Assembly: GCF_014196635.1 (NCBI RefSeq)
Contig: NZ_JACIEB010000008.1
Location: forward strand, 62,001 to 126,000
DNA: 64,000 nt
Origin: Sphingobium fontiphilum
Lineage (GTDB): Bacteria; Pseudomonadota; Alphaproteobacteria; Sphingomonadales; Sphingomonadaceae
Direction of reading: 5' to 3'
The position numbers were made by a program, and so were the translations under genes. Positions 52,716 through 61,822 of the stretch are shown here, one piece after another. Every line of letters starts with the position of its first letter. Position 1 is the stretch's first letter. The notes below the pieces were generated by a model, which searched no databases, was not told the DNA's origin, and worked only from the letters and a program-made list of their open reading frames with translations.

Positions 52716-53763
52716 GCATCCGTCGCAGCAACGCTTCGGCCTCCAGCCGGGGGGCGAAGCGTTCGAGCGCCCACCATTCAAGGCTTTCCTGACAGGTGGA
52801 CAGGCTTTCCTTGTAGCGATCCTTCCCCGCCAGCAGCGAATAATGGGCCATGCCCGCATCGGCATAGCGCGCCACCGCCGCCGCATGGCACAACAGGCCC
52901 GGCTTGTCCTTTGCGCCCGTCGGCTGGACGAAGGCGGACTGGTAATTCATCGCCCGCCCGCGATAGCGGAAATTGACGAGCAGCCCGACCAGCCCGCCCG
53001 CATCGGCAAAGCGCAGCAACTCCACCTCGCCAGTCTCGCGCCCGCCGCGCACCAGCGCCTCGACGAACCGGCGGAAAGCCGCATCGTCCCAGGCATTGTC
53101 CTGATGCCGCCCGCCGTTGAGCGCGTGCATCTGCGCGATCCATGCGCCCGCCTCTTCATCGTCGGCGGGCGTTGACGCGATGGGCAAAGCCCCGCCCCGG
53201 TCCTTCATCGCGCGGCGGATTTGCGACCGGGTGTTGCCGCCCAGCAGCGTCAGATAATCGCCGCCCGCCGCGCGCACCGCCGCCAGATCGACCATATAGG
53301 CGGGCGAGGCTTCGAGCAGCGTGCGTCGCCGCGCGGGCAGGTGCAGCAGCGCGCTGTCCGGCTCGACACCCGCCAGTTTCAGCACCCGCCAGTCGCGCCG
53401 CCGGTCGATCGCGGCCATCGCGGCGGTGGTCGCCGGAACGGCGCGGTCGACGGCGGTCAGCAGGCCATTATATTCGATGAAGGGCCGGTCGGCGGAGGCG
53501 TCGCCGGACTGGCCGAGCAGCAACGTCGCCGCCCGGCCCAGCAGGCGCGGCTGCATCGCATGGCCGACCAGCGCCAGCCCGACATCCTCGTCCCCGTCGG
53601 TCACCGCTAGCAATTCGGGCCGCACGCCATAGGTGGCCAGCCAGGCCCCGGTCCATGTCCAGCCCAGGAAGAAGCTCCCCCGCCCCCGCGCCTCCAATGC
53701 GCGCCAGCGGGCCCCGAGGGCGGCGATTTCGGGAAGCGGGCAAAACCGGGCTTTGAGGGTCAT
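52693..53763 (-). CDS. CelD/BcsL-like GNAT-fold acyltransferase, second copy
   Basis: 356 residues from the ATG at 53763; the open frame extends far upstream through the helicase gene but is not coding there. The domain layout is the same as in the copy at 50725: FFLGWTWTGAWLATYG in the N-terminal half, LLGGNTRSQIRRAMKD, and LVGLLVNFRYRGRAMNYQSA in the C-terminal GNAT fold. With the cupin gene it forms a convergent three-gene group suggesting paired modification of one product. Confidence 0.82.
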   Translation of the reverse strand: MTLKARFCPLPEIAALGARWRALEARGRGSFFLGWTWTGAWLATYGVRPELLAVTDGDEDVGLALVGHAMQPRLLGRAATLLLGQSGDASADRPFIEYNGLLTAVDRAVPATTAAMAAIDRRRDWRVLKLAGVEPDSALLHLPARRRTLLEASPAYMVDLAAVRAAGGDYLTLLGGNTRSQIRRAMKDRGGALPIASTPADDEEAGAWIAQMHALNGGRHQDNAWDDAAFRRFVEALVRGGRETGEVELLRFADAGGLVGLLVNFRYRGRAMNYQSAFVQPTGAKDKPGLLCHAAAVARYADAGMAHYSLLAGKDRYKESLSTCQESLEWWALERFAPRLEAEALLRRMLKRPASA

Positions 53764-53907
53764 GCCCCCTTGTCGCCAGCGGCGCGGCGCGGTCAAGCCA
53801 TTTGGCGTCAGCAGCCCGCTTCCTTCGCGCTCCGGTCCGCCCGCCAACCATATCGGCGGCGGACCAGCCATTTCCATCCGCGCCGAAATCGCGCTAAGCG
53901 CGGAAGC

Positions 53908-56685
53908 GTGATCGACCCGTCCACCCTGCCCGCCCTTCATGCCAGCCATGGCGGCGTGTGGCTGCGCATCGACGGGGATACGCGCGCGCTGGCCAAGGGC
54001 GCCGCCATCGGCCGCGCCGCCGAAACGCCGATGCTGCTGCTCAACGCGCCGCTGGCCGGGCAAAGGCTTGGCTATCCCGAACTCAATGGCCTCGATCTGC
54101 TGGAGCTCTGGGCCTTCGTCCATCCCGCGCGCTTCCTGGTGCCCACGCCCAAGGGGCTGGCGCAGGCGCTGGACCTGCCCTTGCCCGCCAGCGAAGCGGC
54201 CATCCCCGCACTGCTGCAACAGGCGGCGGGCGTCCTGCTCGACCGGCTCGCCCCGGAAGCGGATTGGCCCGAGCGCGAAGGGGCATGGACCGCCGCCCAG
54301 TCGCTCGCCCGGCTCCGCTGGCCCTGGGCCGCGCTCGTCGCCCCGCGCATCGCCCGCCCGCGCGAGGCGGAAAAATGGCTGTTCTCCCGCCTGCCCGAAT
54401 GGGAAGAAGCTGCGCCGCGCCCGCCCGCCCGGCCCGTCCGGCTGGATGACGCCGCCGTGCGCGACCGGCTCGACCTGCTGACCGGGCATGGCGCCGAAGC
54501 CCGCACCGGCCAGCGCGACTACGCCATCGCCGCCGCCGCGACTTTCGCCCCCCGCGCCGCGCGCGACCGGCCCAACATGCTGCTCGCCGAAGCGGGCACC
54601 GGCATCGGCAAGACGCTGGGCTATCTCGCCCCCGCCTCGCTTTGGGCGCAGCAGGCGGGCGGCACGGTGTGGATCTCCACCTATACCAAGGCTTTGCAGC
54701 GCCAGCTCGACCGCGAAACGCTGCGCCTCTTCCCCGATCCGGCCGTCGCCGCCCGCCATGTCGTGGTGCGCAAGGGGCGCGAAAATTATCTGTGCCTGCT
54801 CAATCTGGAGGATGCGTTGCAGGGCGGCTTTGCCGGGCGCGCGGCCATATTGGCGCAACTGGTCGCGCGCTGGGCGGCCTACAGCAAGGATGGCGACATG
54901 GTCGGCGGCGACCTGCCCGGCTGGCTGCCCACATTGTTCCGCCGCAACGGTTCCACCGCGCTCACCGACCGGCGGGGCGAGTGCATTTATGCCGGCTGCC
55001 CCCATTATCGCAAATGCTTCATCGAACGGGCGGCGCGGGCTTCGGCGAACGCCGACATCGTCATCGCCAACCATGCGCTGGTGATGATCAACGCCGCGCG
55101 CGGGCGGGAAATGGGCCAGCGGCCCGATCGCATCGTCTTTGACGAAGGCCACCATCTGTTCGACGCCGCCGATTCGACCTTCGCCGTCATCCTGTCCGGG
55201 CAGGAGGCGATAGAGTTGCGCCGCTGGATCATCGGACCGGAGGGCAAGGCGCGGGGCCGCCGCCGGGGCCTGTCGGCGCGCCTGTCCGATGTTGCGGGAT
55301 ACGATACCGAAGGGGGCGAGGCGATCGCCGCCGCCGCCCGCGCGGCCGAGGCGCTGCCCGGCGACGAATGGCTCAAACGCATCGCCGCTGGCGATCCCTT
55401 CGGCCCGGTCGAACGCCTGCTCGCCGCCGTGCGCGCCACCGTCCTCGCCCGCGCCGCCGACAATGGCGAGGGGGACGCGGGCTATGGCCTGGAAACCGAA
55501 CTGGCGCAGCCTGACGGCCCGCTGGTCGAAGCCGCGCAGGAGGCGGCGACGGCGCTCGACGCGCTGCTGCGCCCGCTCACCCGCCTCGCCAGGCGGCTGG
55601 AGGCAGTGATAGAGGACGCGCCCGACTGGCTGGACGGCGCGGCCCGCGCGCGAGTGGAAGGGGCCATCGCCTCATTGGGCTGGCGGTGCGACCTCATCGC
55701 CGCCTGGCTCGCCCTGCTGGCGCGGATCGGCGGCCCGGCCGACCCCGATCATGTCGACTGGCTGGCGGTCGACCGGGTGGAGGGGCGCGAATATGACATC
55801 GGCCTGCACCGCCGCTGGCTCGACCCCACCCGCCCGCTGGCGGACGTGGTGCTGAAACCCGCCCATGGCGTCATCGTCACCTCCGCCACGCTGCGCGGCG
55901 GCGGCGAATGGGACAATGCGGACCGGCGCAGCGGCGCGCTGCACCTGCCCGGCCCGGTCGCCCGCTTCGCCGCCGCCAGCCCCTTCGATTATGGCGCGGC
56001 GGCGCAAGTGCTCATCGTCACCGACATCAAACGCGGCGACATGGCGGCCATGGCCGCCGCCTATGCCCGGCTGATCGAGGCGGCGGGCGGCGGCACGCTC
56101 GGCCTGTTCACCGCCATCCGCCGCCTGCGCATTGTCCATGCCCGCATCGCCGACCGGCTGGCCCGCGCCGGGCTGCCGCTTTACGCCCAGCATGTCGACC
56201 CGATGGACACCGGCACGCTGGTCGACATTTTCCGCGACGATCCGCGCGCGTCGCTGCTCGGCACCGACGCCCTGCGCGACGGCGTCGACGTGCCGGGCGA
56301 TTCGCTGCGGCTGGTGGTGATGGAGGGCGTGCCCTGGCCCAAGCCCAGCGTGCTGCATGGCGCGAGACGGCTGGCGGCGAAGGACGAGGGCGGCGGCGGC
56401 GCCTATGATGATCGCATCATCCGCGCCCGGCTGGCCCAGGCATTCGGCCGCCTGATCCGCCGGGCGGGCGACCGGGGCATCTTCGTCATCCTGTCCGCCG
56501 CCATGCCCAGCCGGCTCCTCTCGGCCTTTCCCCCCGATGTCGCGGTGCGCCGGGCGCCGCTGGACGAAGCGATCCTGGCCGTAGCGGCCGCGCAGGACGA
56601 AAGCCTGCATGGCGGTCTTGGCCTTGCAACGCCTATAGTGCATCAGGGGCAAGAATCGGCAACTGCTGATCGGGAGAAGGAATGA
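53908..56685 (+). CDS. DinG/XPD-type ATP-dependent DNA helicase with Fe-S cluster
   Basis: 925 residues from a GTG at 53908; no ATG is better placed. Superfamily 2 helicase motifs: Walker A AEAGTGIGKT, motif II FDEGHH, and C-terminal QAFGRLIRRAGDRG for motif VI. The Fe-S cysteines lie in ENYLCLLN and GECIYAGCPHYRKC, as in DinG and XPD. A long N-terminal extension (about 1-190) is typical of the alphaproteobacterial version. It unwinds DNA with 5'-3' polarity in the family. It overlaps the phosphatase gene by ATGA. Confidence 0.92.
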   Translation: MIDPSTLPALHASHGGVWLRIDGDTRALAKGAAIGRAAETPMLLLNAPLAGQRLGYPELNGLDLLELWAFVHPARFLVPTPKGLAQALDLPLPASEAAIPALLQQAAGVLLDRLAPEADWPEREGAWTAAQSLARLRWPWAALVAPRIARPREAEKWLFSRLPEWEEAAPRPPARPVRLDDAAVRDRLDLLTGHGAEARTGQRDYAIAAAATFAPRAARDRPNMLLAEAGTGIGKTLGYLAPASLWAQQAGGTVWISTYTKALQRQLDRETLRLFPDPAVAARHVVVRKGRENYLCLLNLEDALQGGFAGRAAILAQLVARWAAYSKDGDMVGGDLPGWLPTLFRRNGSTALTDRRGECIYAGCPHYRKCFIERAARASANADIVIANHALVMINAARGREMGQRPDRIVFDEGHHLFDAADSTFAVILSGQEAIELRRWIIGPEGKARGRRRGLSARLSDVAGYDTEGGEAIAAAARAAEALPGDEWLKRIAAGDPFGPVERLLAAVRATVLARAADNGEGDAGYGLETELAQPDGPLVEAAQEAATALDALLRPLTRLARRLEAVIEDAPDWLDGAARARVEGAIASLGWRCDLIAAWLALLARIGGPADPDHVDWLAVDRVEGREYDIGLHRRWLDPTRPLADVVLKPAHGVIVTSATLRGGGEWDNADRRSGALHLPGPVARFAAASPFDYGAAAQVLIVTDIKRGDMAAMAAAYARLIEAAGGGTLGLFTAIRRLRIVHARIADRLARAGLPLYAQHVDPMDTGTLVDIFRDDPRASLLGTDALRDGVDVPGDSLRLVVMEGVPWPKPSVLHGARRLAAKDEGGGGAYDDRIIRARLAQAFGRLIRRAGDRGIFVILSAAMPSRLLSAFPPDVAVRRAPLDEAILAVAAAQDESLHGGLGLATPIVHQGQESATADREKE

Positions 56686-57224
56686 AGCGGCTTACCCTGT
56701 TACGCCACGCCAAGTCCGACTGGGACGATCCGGTGGCGCGCGATTTCGATCGCCCGCTCAACCGGCGCGGGGAAAAGGCGGCGATGCTGATGGGGCAGTT
56801 CGCCCGGTCGAAGGCCATGGTCTTCGACCATCTGATCGCCTCCCCCGCCGTGCGCGTGCGCGAAACGCTGGATACTTTTTTCGAAGGCTATGGCGAGGTG
56901 CTGGCCCCGCAATGGGACCGCCGCATCTACCTCGCCTCCGCGCCGACCCTGGTCGATGTGGTCCGAGACCTGCCGGATTCAGCCGACAGGGTGCTGATGG
57001 CGGGGCATAATCCGGGACTGGAGGAACTGGTTCTGGCGCTAGTGCCGGAGGAAGGCGACAATCCGTTGCGCGACGATGTGGAACTCAAATTCCCGACCGC
57101 CAGCATCGTCGTGATCGACCTGCCCGTCGACCGATGGGAACTGGTGGGGGACAATATCGGGCGTCTGGCCAGCTTCACCCGCCCGCGCGACCTTGATCCC
57201 GCCCTGGGCCCCGGCAGCCGCTGA
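56682..57224 (+). CDS. SixA-like histidine phosphatase
   Basis: 180 residues. Branch of the histidine phosphatase superfamily with catalytic RHAKSDW at the N-terminus and the second His in MAGHNPGLEEL. SixA dephosphorylates phosphohistidine in E. coli. It overlaps the helicase (ATGA) and the next GNAT gene (one base), so the three form a compact operon. Confidence 0.9.
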   Translation: MKRLTLLRHAKSDWDDPVARDFDRPLNRRGEKAAMLMGQFARSKAMVFDHLIASPAVRVRETLDTFFEGYGEVLAPQWDRRIYLASAPTLVDVVRDLPDSADRVLMAGHNPGLEELVLALVPEEGDNPLRDDVELKFPTASIVVIDLPVDRWELVGDNIGRLASFTRPRDLDPALGPGSR

Positions 57225-57745
57225 TGACGCCCATCCTCTGGCGGCGCGGCCGGGCGGGCGACGAGGCCGCTCTTGCCGTTCTGGGCGGCGCGACCTTTCT
57301 GGCCGCCTTCGCCCATGATCATCCGGGGCGGGCGCTGATCGACCATATCCGCGCGGCCCATGGCGAAGAGCATTACCGCGCCGCGCTGGCCGATCCGGCG
57401 CAGACCGTCATCATTGGCGAAACGCCGCTGGGCGCGCCGGTCGCCTATGCGGTGATGACCCCGCCCGATCTGCCGGTGCCGGTCGATCCGCAGGCCGATA
57501 TCGAACTCAAGCGCATCTATCTGCTTTCGGGATGGCAGGGCGGCGGCAATGGCGACGCGCTGATGGAACAAGTGGTCGATGTCGCGCGCGCGGCGGGCAA
57601 AAAACGTCTGTTGCTGGCCGTCTATACCGCCAATGATCGCGCCCGCCGCTTCTATGCGCGCCATGGCTTTGCGGAAATCGGCGAAACCACCTTCATGGTC
57701 GGCGACGCGCCGTTTCGCGATCTGGTCTACGCCCGGCCGCTCTGA
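57224..57745 (+). CDS. GNAT family N-acetyltransferase
   Basis: 173 residues with the GNAT core: IELKRIYLLSGWQGGGNGDA carries the acetyl-CoA loop, and YTANDRARRFYARHGF is the end motif. It starts one base inside the SixA-like stop codon. Its 3' end overlaps the convergent MerR gene by 19 nt. The substrate is unknown. Confidence 0.88.
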   Translation: MTPILWRRGRAGDEAALAVLGGATFLAAFAHDHPGRALIDHIRAAHGEEHYRAALADPAQTVIIGETPLGAPVAYAVMTPPDLPVPVDPQADIELKRIYLLSGWQGGGNGDALMEQVVDVARAAGKKRLLLAVYTANDRARRFYARHGFAEIGETTFMVGDAPFRDLVYARPL

Positions 57746-58128
57746 TCGCCGATGGCGCGGGCCAGAAGGTCGCGTATCCCCTCCAGCCGGTCGATAATCT
57801 CCCGCATGCGCGGTTCGGCCATGGGGGCGACAGGCCCGGCCGCGTCATGGCCGTTCCCGGCCAGCGCCAGTTGCGCGCCCTTCACCGTAAATCCTTGCAC
57901 ATTCAATAGTTTATGGATCTTCCGGGCCAATTCTACATCGGCCGGCCGATAATAGCGGCGATTGCCGGACCGTTGCAGCGGCCTCAATTGTGGAAAGCGC
58001 GTTTCCCAATAACGCAAGATATGTTGCGGCAGGCCCAGTTCGGTCGCCAGCTCGCTGATCGTCAGAAACGCTCCCTCCGTTTTTTCCATGGATGATGTTG
58101 GACTCAAGATGAAGGAAAGGTCAACCAT
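57727..58128 (-). CDS. MerR family transcriptional regulator
   Basis: 133 residues. The N-terminal MerR winged helix (about 20-90) is clear: LTISELATELGLPQHILRYW and GNRRYYRPADVELARKIHKL. The short C-terminal part has no metal-binding Cys pattern, so this is the small MerR-like type that in many alphaproteobacteria accompanies ihfA. No ihfA is present here. An in-frame ATG at 58089 is an alternative start. Confidence 0.88.
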   Translation of the reverse strand: MVDLSFILSPTSSMEKTEGAFLTISELATELGLPQHILRYWETRFPQLRPLQRSGNRRYYRPADVELARKIHKLLNVQGFTVKGAQLALAGNGHDAAGPVAPMAEPRMREIIDRLEGIRDLLARAIGDQSGRA

Positions 58129-58340
58129 GTTAATAACTTGGCCTTTGGGCCGATGTTCCGCGAAAAGGACCTTGTGCTAACGGTTCGCAACTTCAACGGA
58201 GCTTCCGGCCACAGCAAAAGGGGCCCGTCCCAATATCATCGCCTTTCTGATCGCGATGCGCGTCGGGCGATGGCGGATGCGCGGCGGCAAACCGTTATAT
58301 TCGCAGGTTGCAACGCACCATTTTTCCGCAACGGCTATTG

Positions 58341-58356
58341 ATATGTTGTATCATAT
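58341..58356. promoter_or_regulatory. Candidate Zur-type palindrome before the TonB receptor
   Basis: ATATG-TTGTAT-CATAT is a perfect 5+5 palindrome 46 bp before the start codon, in an otherwise GC-rich upstream region. Its AT-rich ATGTT/CATAT character resembles Zur operators, and the downstream gene looks like a zinc receptor; I infer zinc repression. Confidence 0.5.
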
Positions 58357-58402
58357 AGCCTAGGCGATCCCCATTCCCAATGGTTCAGGACATTAGCCTC
58401 CA

Positions 58403-60574
58403 ATGATTCCTCCCCTGTTGCGCGCCGGATCCGCCCTCCTCGCACTGTCGATGGCGCTCCCCGCCATGGCCCAGCAATCGCCTGCCCCCGCGCCCGATCA
58501 GGATTACCATGATGCCGATGGCCCCGACCTGATCGTCACCGCCATCATTCCCCGTCGGCAGGGCGACATCCTGTCGGGCACGTCGATCGTGACGGGCGCA
58601 GAACTGGTGCGCGACATGCGCCCGACCATCGGCGAGACATTGAGCCGCCAGCCCGGCGTCTCCTCGACATCCTTCGGCCCCAACGCCTCGCGCCCCATAT
58701 TGCGCGGCTTCCAGGGTGAGCGCGTCCGCATCCTGACCGACGGCGTCGGCAGTTTCGACGTGTCCAACACCTCGGTCGACCATGCCGTCGCCATCAATCC
58801 GCTGACCGCCGACCGGATAGAGGTGATGCGCGGCCCTTCCGCCCTGCTCTATGGCTCGTCCGCCATCGGCGGCGTCGTCAATGTCATCGACACGCGCATC
58901 CCCCGCCGCGTGCCCGACGAACCCGTCCATGTCGAAGGCCTCGCCACCTATGGCAGCGCGTCGGACGAACGCACCGTCATGGGCGAGATCGAAGCGCCGC
59001 TGACCCGGCAACTGGTCGTGCATTTCGATGGTAGCTGGACAAAGACCGACGATCTGCGCACCGGCGGCTATATCCTCACCAAACCCCTGCGCCAGATCGC
59101 CGCGCAAAGCGACGAGGCGGAAATCAGCGATCTCGCCAATCTCAAGGATCGCCTGCCCAACACCGCCGCCGAGACCTGGGAAGTGGCGGGCGGCTTTGCC
59201 TTCATCACCGACAAGGGCAATTTGGGCGTGTCGGTGTCGCACAGCCGGAACCGCTATGGCGTCCCCTCGCGCTACGAGGTCGAGGAAGAGCATGACCACG
59301 ATCATGAGGGCGAAGACCATGACCACGAAGGCGAGGCGGAGGAAGGCCACAGCCACGAGGACGTGACGCTGTCCATGAAGCAGACCCGCGCCGACATGCG
59401 CGGCGAAGTGGCGACGGGCGGCGGCTTCCTCGACAGCATCCGCCTGCGCGCGGGCTGGGCCACCTATCAGCATCAGGAAATCGAACCCACGGGCGAGGTC
59501 GGCACAACCTTCCGCAACCAGTCGATCGAAAGCCGCCTCGAACTGATCCAGGCCGATCATGACGGCTGGCAGGGCGCATCGGGCGCGCAATATTTCACCC
59601 GCCGCTTTTCCGCCGTGGGCGAGGAAAAATTCCTGCCCAAGAATCAGACCGAGCAATTCGGCCTGTTCACGCTCCAGTCGCTCGACCTGGGCGACACAAG
59701 GCTGGAGGCGGGCGCGCGGTTCGAACATAGCAATCTGAAAGCCGATGCCGACGATGACCTGTTCTTCGACGGGCGGACGCGCAGCTTCAACGCGCTGTCC
59801 GGCTCCATCGGCGTCAGCCAGACGATCATGCCCGACTGGCGGATCGGCCTCAACCTCTCGCGCAGCGAACGCGCGCCATCGGCCGAGGAACTCTTCGCGC
59901 GCGGCAACCATGCCGGCACCCAGGCCTTCGAACTGGGCGACCCCGATTTTACCAAGGAAAAAAGCTGGGGCGTGGAAGCCACCCTGCGCGGCGCGGGCGC
60001 CGGATACAGCTTCAGCCTGTCGGCCTATCACAACTGGTTCCGCGACTATATCTACGAAGCGATCGTCGACGACAGCGTGTGCCAGACGGCCAATGGCGGC
60101 GCGGACCTCGAATTCCCCTGCTTCGCCTTTGCCCAGGCCGACGCCCGCTATTACGGGTTCGAGGCGGAGGCGACGGTCAAGCTGGCGCAACTGGGCGGCT
60201 ATGCCCTGAATCTCGATGGCGTCGCCGATTATGTCCGCGCAACGATCAAGGGCGGCGGCCCCGCCCCGCGCATCCCCCCGCTGCGTCTGCTGAGCGGTCT
60301 GGAGCTGCAAGGCGACCGGCTGACGGTGCGCGGCGAGGTGGAGCATGTGTTCGACCAGAAGCGCATCGCCGGGTTCGAAACGCCCACCAACGGCTTCACG
60401 CTCGTCAACGCATCGGTGGCGGTCAAGCCCTTCTCGGGCAATGACCGCACCAGCATCACCCTGTCGGCGAACAACATCTTCGACGTCGACGCGCGCCGCC
60501 ACGCCAGCGTGCTCAAGGATTTCGCCCCGCTCGCGGGCCGCGATATTCGCGTGACGGCGCGCTTCTCGCTTTGA
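58403..60574 (+). CDS. TonB-dependent outer-membrane receptor, zinc type (ZnuD-like)
   Basis: 723 residues. Signal peptide (about 1-23), TonB box DLIVTA (about 42-47), plug domain with QPGVSSTSFGPNASRPILRG and RGPSALLYGSSAIGGVVNVI, then a 22-strand barrel ending TARFSL. A His/Asp/Glu-rich loop at about residues 297-320 (HDHDHEGEDHDHEGEAEEGH) is typical of ZnuD zinc receptors. An AT-rich palindrome stands 46 bp before the start. The energy source could be the TonB operon at 23-25.6 kb. Confidence 0.92.
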   Translation: MIPPLLRAGSALLALSMALPAMAQQSPAPAPDQDYHDADGPDLIVTAIIPRRQGDILSGTSIVTGAELVRDMRPTIGETLSRQPGVSSTSFGPNASRPILRGFQGERVRILTDGVGSFDVSNTSVDHAVAINPLTADRIEVMRGPSALLYGSSAIGGVVNVIDTRIPRRVPDEPVHVEGLATYGSASDERTVMGEIEAPLTRQLVVHFDGSWTKTDDLRTGGYILTKPLRQIAAQSDEAEISDLANLKDRLPNTAAETWEVAGGFAFITDKGNLGVSVSHSRNRYGVPSRYEVEEEHDHDHEGEDHDHEGEAEEGHSHEDVTLSMKQTRADMRGEVATGGGFLDSIRLRAGWATYQHQEIEPTGEVGTTFRNQSIESRLELIQADHDGWQGASGAQYFTRRFSAVGEEKFLPKNQTEQFGLFTLQSLDLGDTRLEAGARFEHSNLKADADDDLFFDGRTRSFNALSGSIGVSQTIMPDWRIGLNLSRSERAPSAEELFARGNHAGTQAFELGDPDFTKEKSWGVEATLRGAGAGYSFSLSAYHNWFRDYIYEAIVDDSVCQTANGGADLEFPCFAFAQADARYYGFEAEATVKLAQLGGYALNLDGVADYVRATIKGGGPAPRIPPLRLLSGLELQGDRLTVRGEVEHVFDQKRIAGFETPTNGFTLVNASVAVKPFSGNDRTSITLSANNIFDVDARRHASVLKDFAPLAGRDIRVTARFSL

Positions 60575-60599
60575 TCGAGGGCTGAACCTTAAATATGGA

Positions 60600-60717
60600 C
60601 CATTCGTGCTGAGTAGGGACTGAGCGAAGTCGAAGGCCCGTATCGAAGCATCCGGCGCGACGCATGATCCTTCGATACGCCATTTCGACAGGCTCAATGG
60701 CTACTCAGGACGAACGG
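60600..60717. repeat. Imperfect palindromic intergenic repeat (REP-like, sphingomonad type)
   Basis: The left arm CCATTCGTGCTGAGTAG and right arm CTACTCAGGACGAACGG are inverted copies (15 of 17 bases), and inner segments (GTATCGAAG / CTTCGATAC) also pair, so about 118 nt can fold into one long imperfect hairpin. I recall this sequence type as a frequent intergenic repeat in Sphingomonadaceae. It separates znuD-like and convergent queG genes. Confidence 0.75.
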
Positions 60718-60728
60718 AGTCGTTCAGA

Positions 60729-61799
60729 TCAAGCGCGACCCGCGCGGCGCCCGTCCCCGATCCGCGCTATCGCCCATGCGGCCGCCTCCGCCACCGCCGG
60801 GTCGGCATCGGCGCTCAGCCGCTCCAGCATGGGAATGAAGCGCGCCTCGCCGCTGTTCCCCGCCGCGATGGCGGCGTTGCGCACCATGCGGTCGCGGCCG
60901 ATCCGCTTGATCGGCGACCCGGAAAACACCTCCCGAAATCCGGCATCGTCGAGCGCCAGCAGGTCGGACAGGTGCGGCGCGACCAGTTCTCCGCGGGGCA
61001 AGAAGGCGCGGTGCGCCGCCGCGCTGCGCGCAAACTTGTTCCACGGGCACACCGCCAGGCAATCGTCGCAGCCATAGACGCGGTTGCCGATCCCTTCGCG
61101 CAATGCTTCGGGGATCGGCCCCTTATGCTCGATGGTGAGGTAGGAAACGCACCGCCGCGCGTCGACGACATAGGGCGCGGGGAAGGCGTCGGTCGGGCAC
61201 GCCGTCTGACAGGCGGTGCAACTGCCGCACCTGTCCCGCCCCGGCGCATCGGCGGCGAGGTCCAGCGCCGAATAGATCGCGCCCAGGAACAGCCAGCTCC
61301 CATGGTCGCGGCTGACGAGGTTGCTGTGCTTGCCCTGCCAGCCCAGCCCCGCCGCCTGCGCCAGCGGCTTTTCCATCACCGGCGCGGTATCGACAAACAC
61401 CTTGAGCGCGCCGTCGGCCTCCTCCACCAGCCACCGCGCCAGCGCCTTCAGCGCCTTCTTCACCACATCATGATAATCGCGGCCTTGCGCATAGACCGAT
61501 ATGCGCGCCCGGTCGCCCACTTCGGCCAGCGCCAGCGGATCATGGCCGGGCGTATAGCTCATGCCCAGCATGATGACGCTGCGCACGTCGGGCCACAGGC
61601 CGCGCGGCGACCCGCGCTGCTCCGCCCGCTCCTCCATCCAGATCATGTCGCCATGCCGCCCCTCGTCCAGCCAGGCGCGCAGCCGCCCGGCCGCCTGCGG
61701 CGCGGCGTCGGCGGGCGCGATGGCGCAGGCGGCAAAGCCCAGCGCCGCGGCCTGCGCCTTCAATCGCTCTTCCAGGCTGATGTCGCTTGGCCTTGTCAT
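60729..61799 (-). CDS. queG: Epoxyqueuosine reductase QueG
   Basis: 356 residues. It completes queuosine formation in tRNA using cobalamin and two [4Fe-4S] clusters. The cysteine motifs [16 protein letters not shown] and [13 protein letters not shown] are both complete. The C-terminal HEAT-like helices ([19 protein letters not shown]) match the family. It is divergent from the ABC transporter and its stop lies 12 nt from the palindromic repeat. Confidence 0.95.
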   Translation of the reverse strand: MTRPSDISLEERLKAQAAALGFAACAIAPADAAPQAAGRLRAWLDEGRHGDMIWMEERAEQRGSPRGLWPDVRSVIMLGMSYTPGHDPLALAEVGDRARISVYAQGRDYHDVVKKALKALARWLVEEADGALKVFVDTAPVMEKPLAQAAGLGWQGKHSNLVSRDHGSWLFLGAIYSALDLAADAPGRDRCGSCTACQTACPTDAFPAPYVVDARRCVSYLTIEHKGPIPEALREGIGNRVYGCDDCLAVCPWNKFARSAAAHRAFLPRGELVAPHLSDLLALDDAGFREVFSGSPIKRIGRDRMVRNAAIAAGNSGEARFIPMLERLSADADPAVAEAAAWAIARIGDGRRAGRA

Positions 61800-61822
61800 G
61801 GGTCGCCGTTACAAGAACCGCC

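Noticed and set aside
53764-55155. Upstream extension of the second acyltransferase frame
   Set aside because: The extension runs antisense through the helicase gene and lacks protein-like pattern; the natural start is the ATG at 53763.
58138-58340. Small open frame between the MerR gene and the TonB receptor
   Set aside because: Its translation has no fold pattern or ribosome site and covers the likely regulatory region of the receptor gene.
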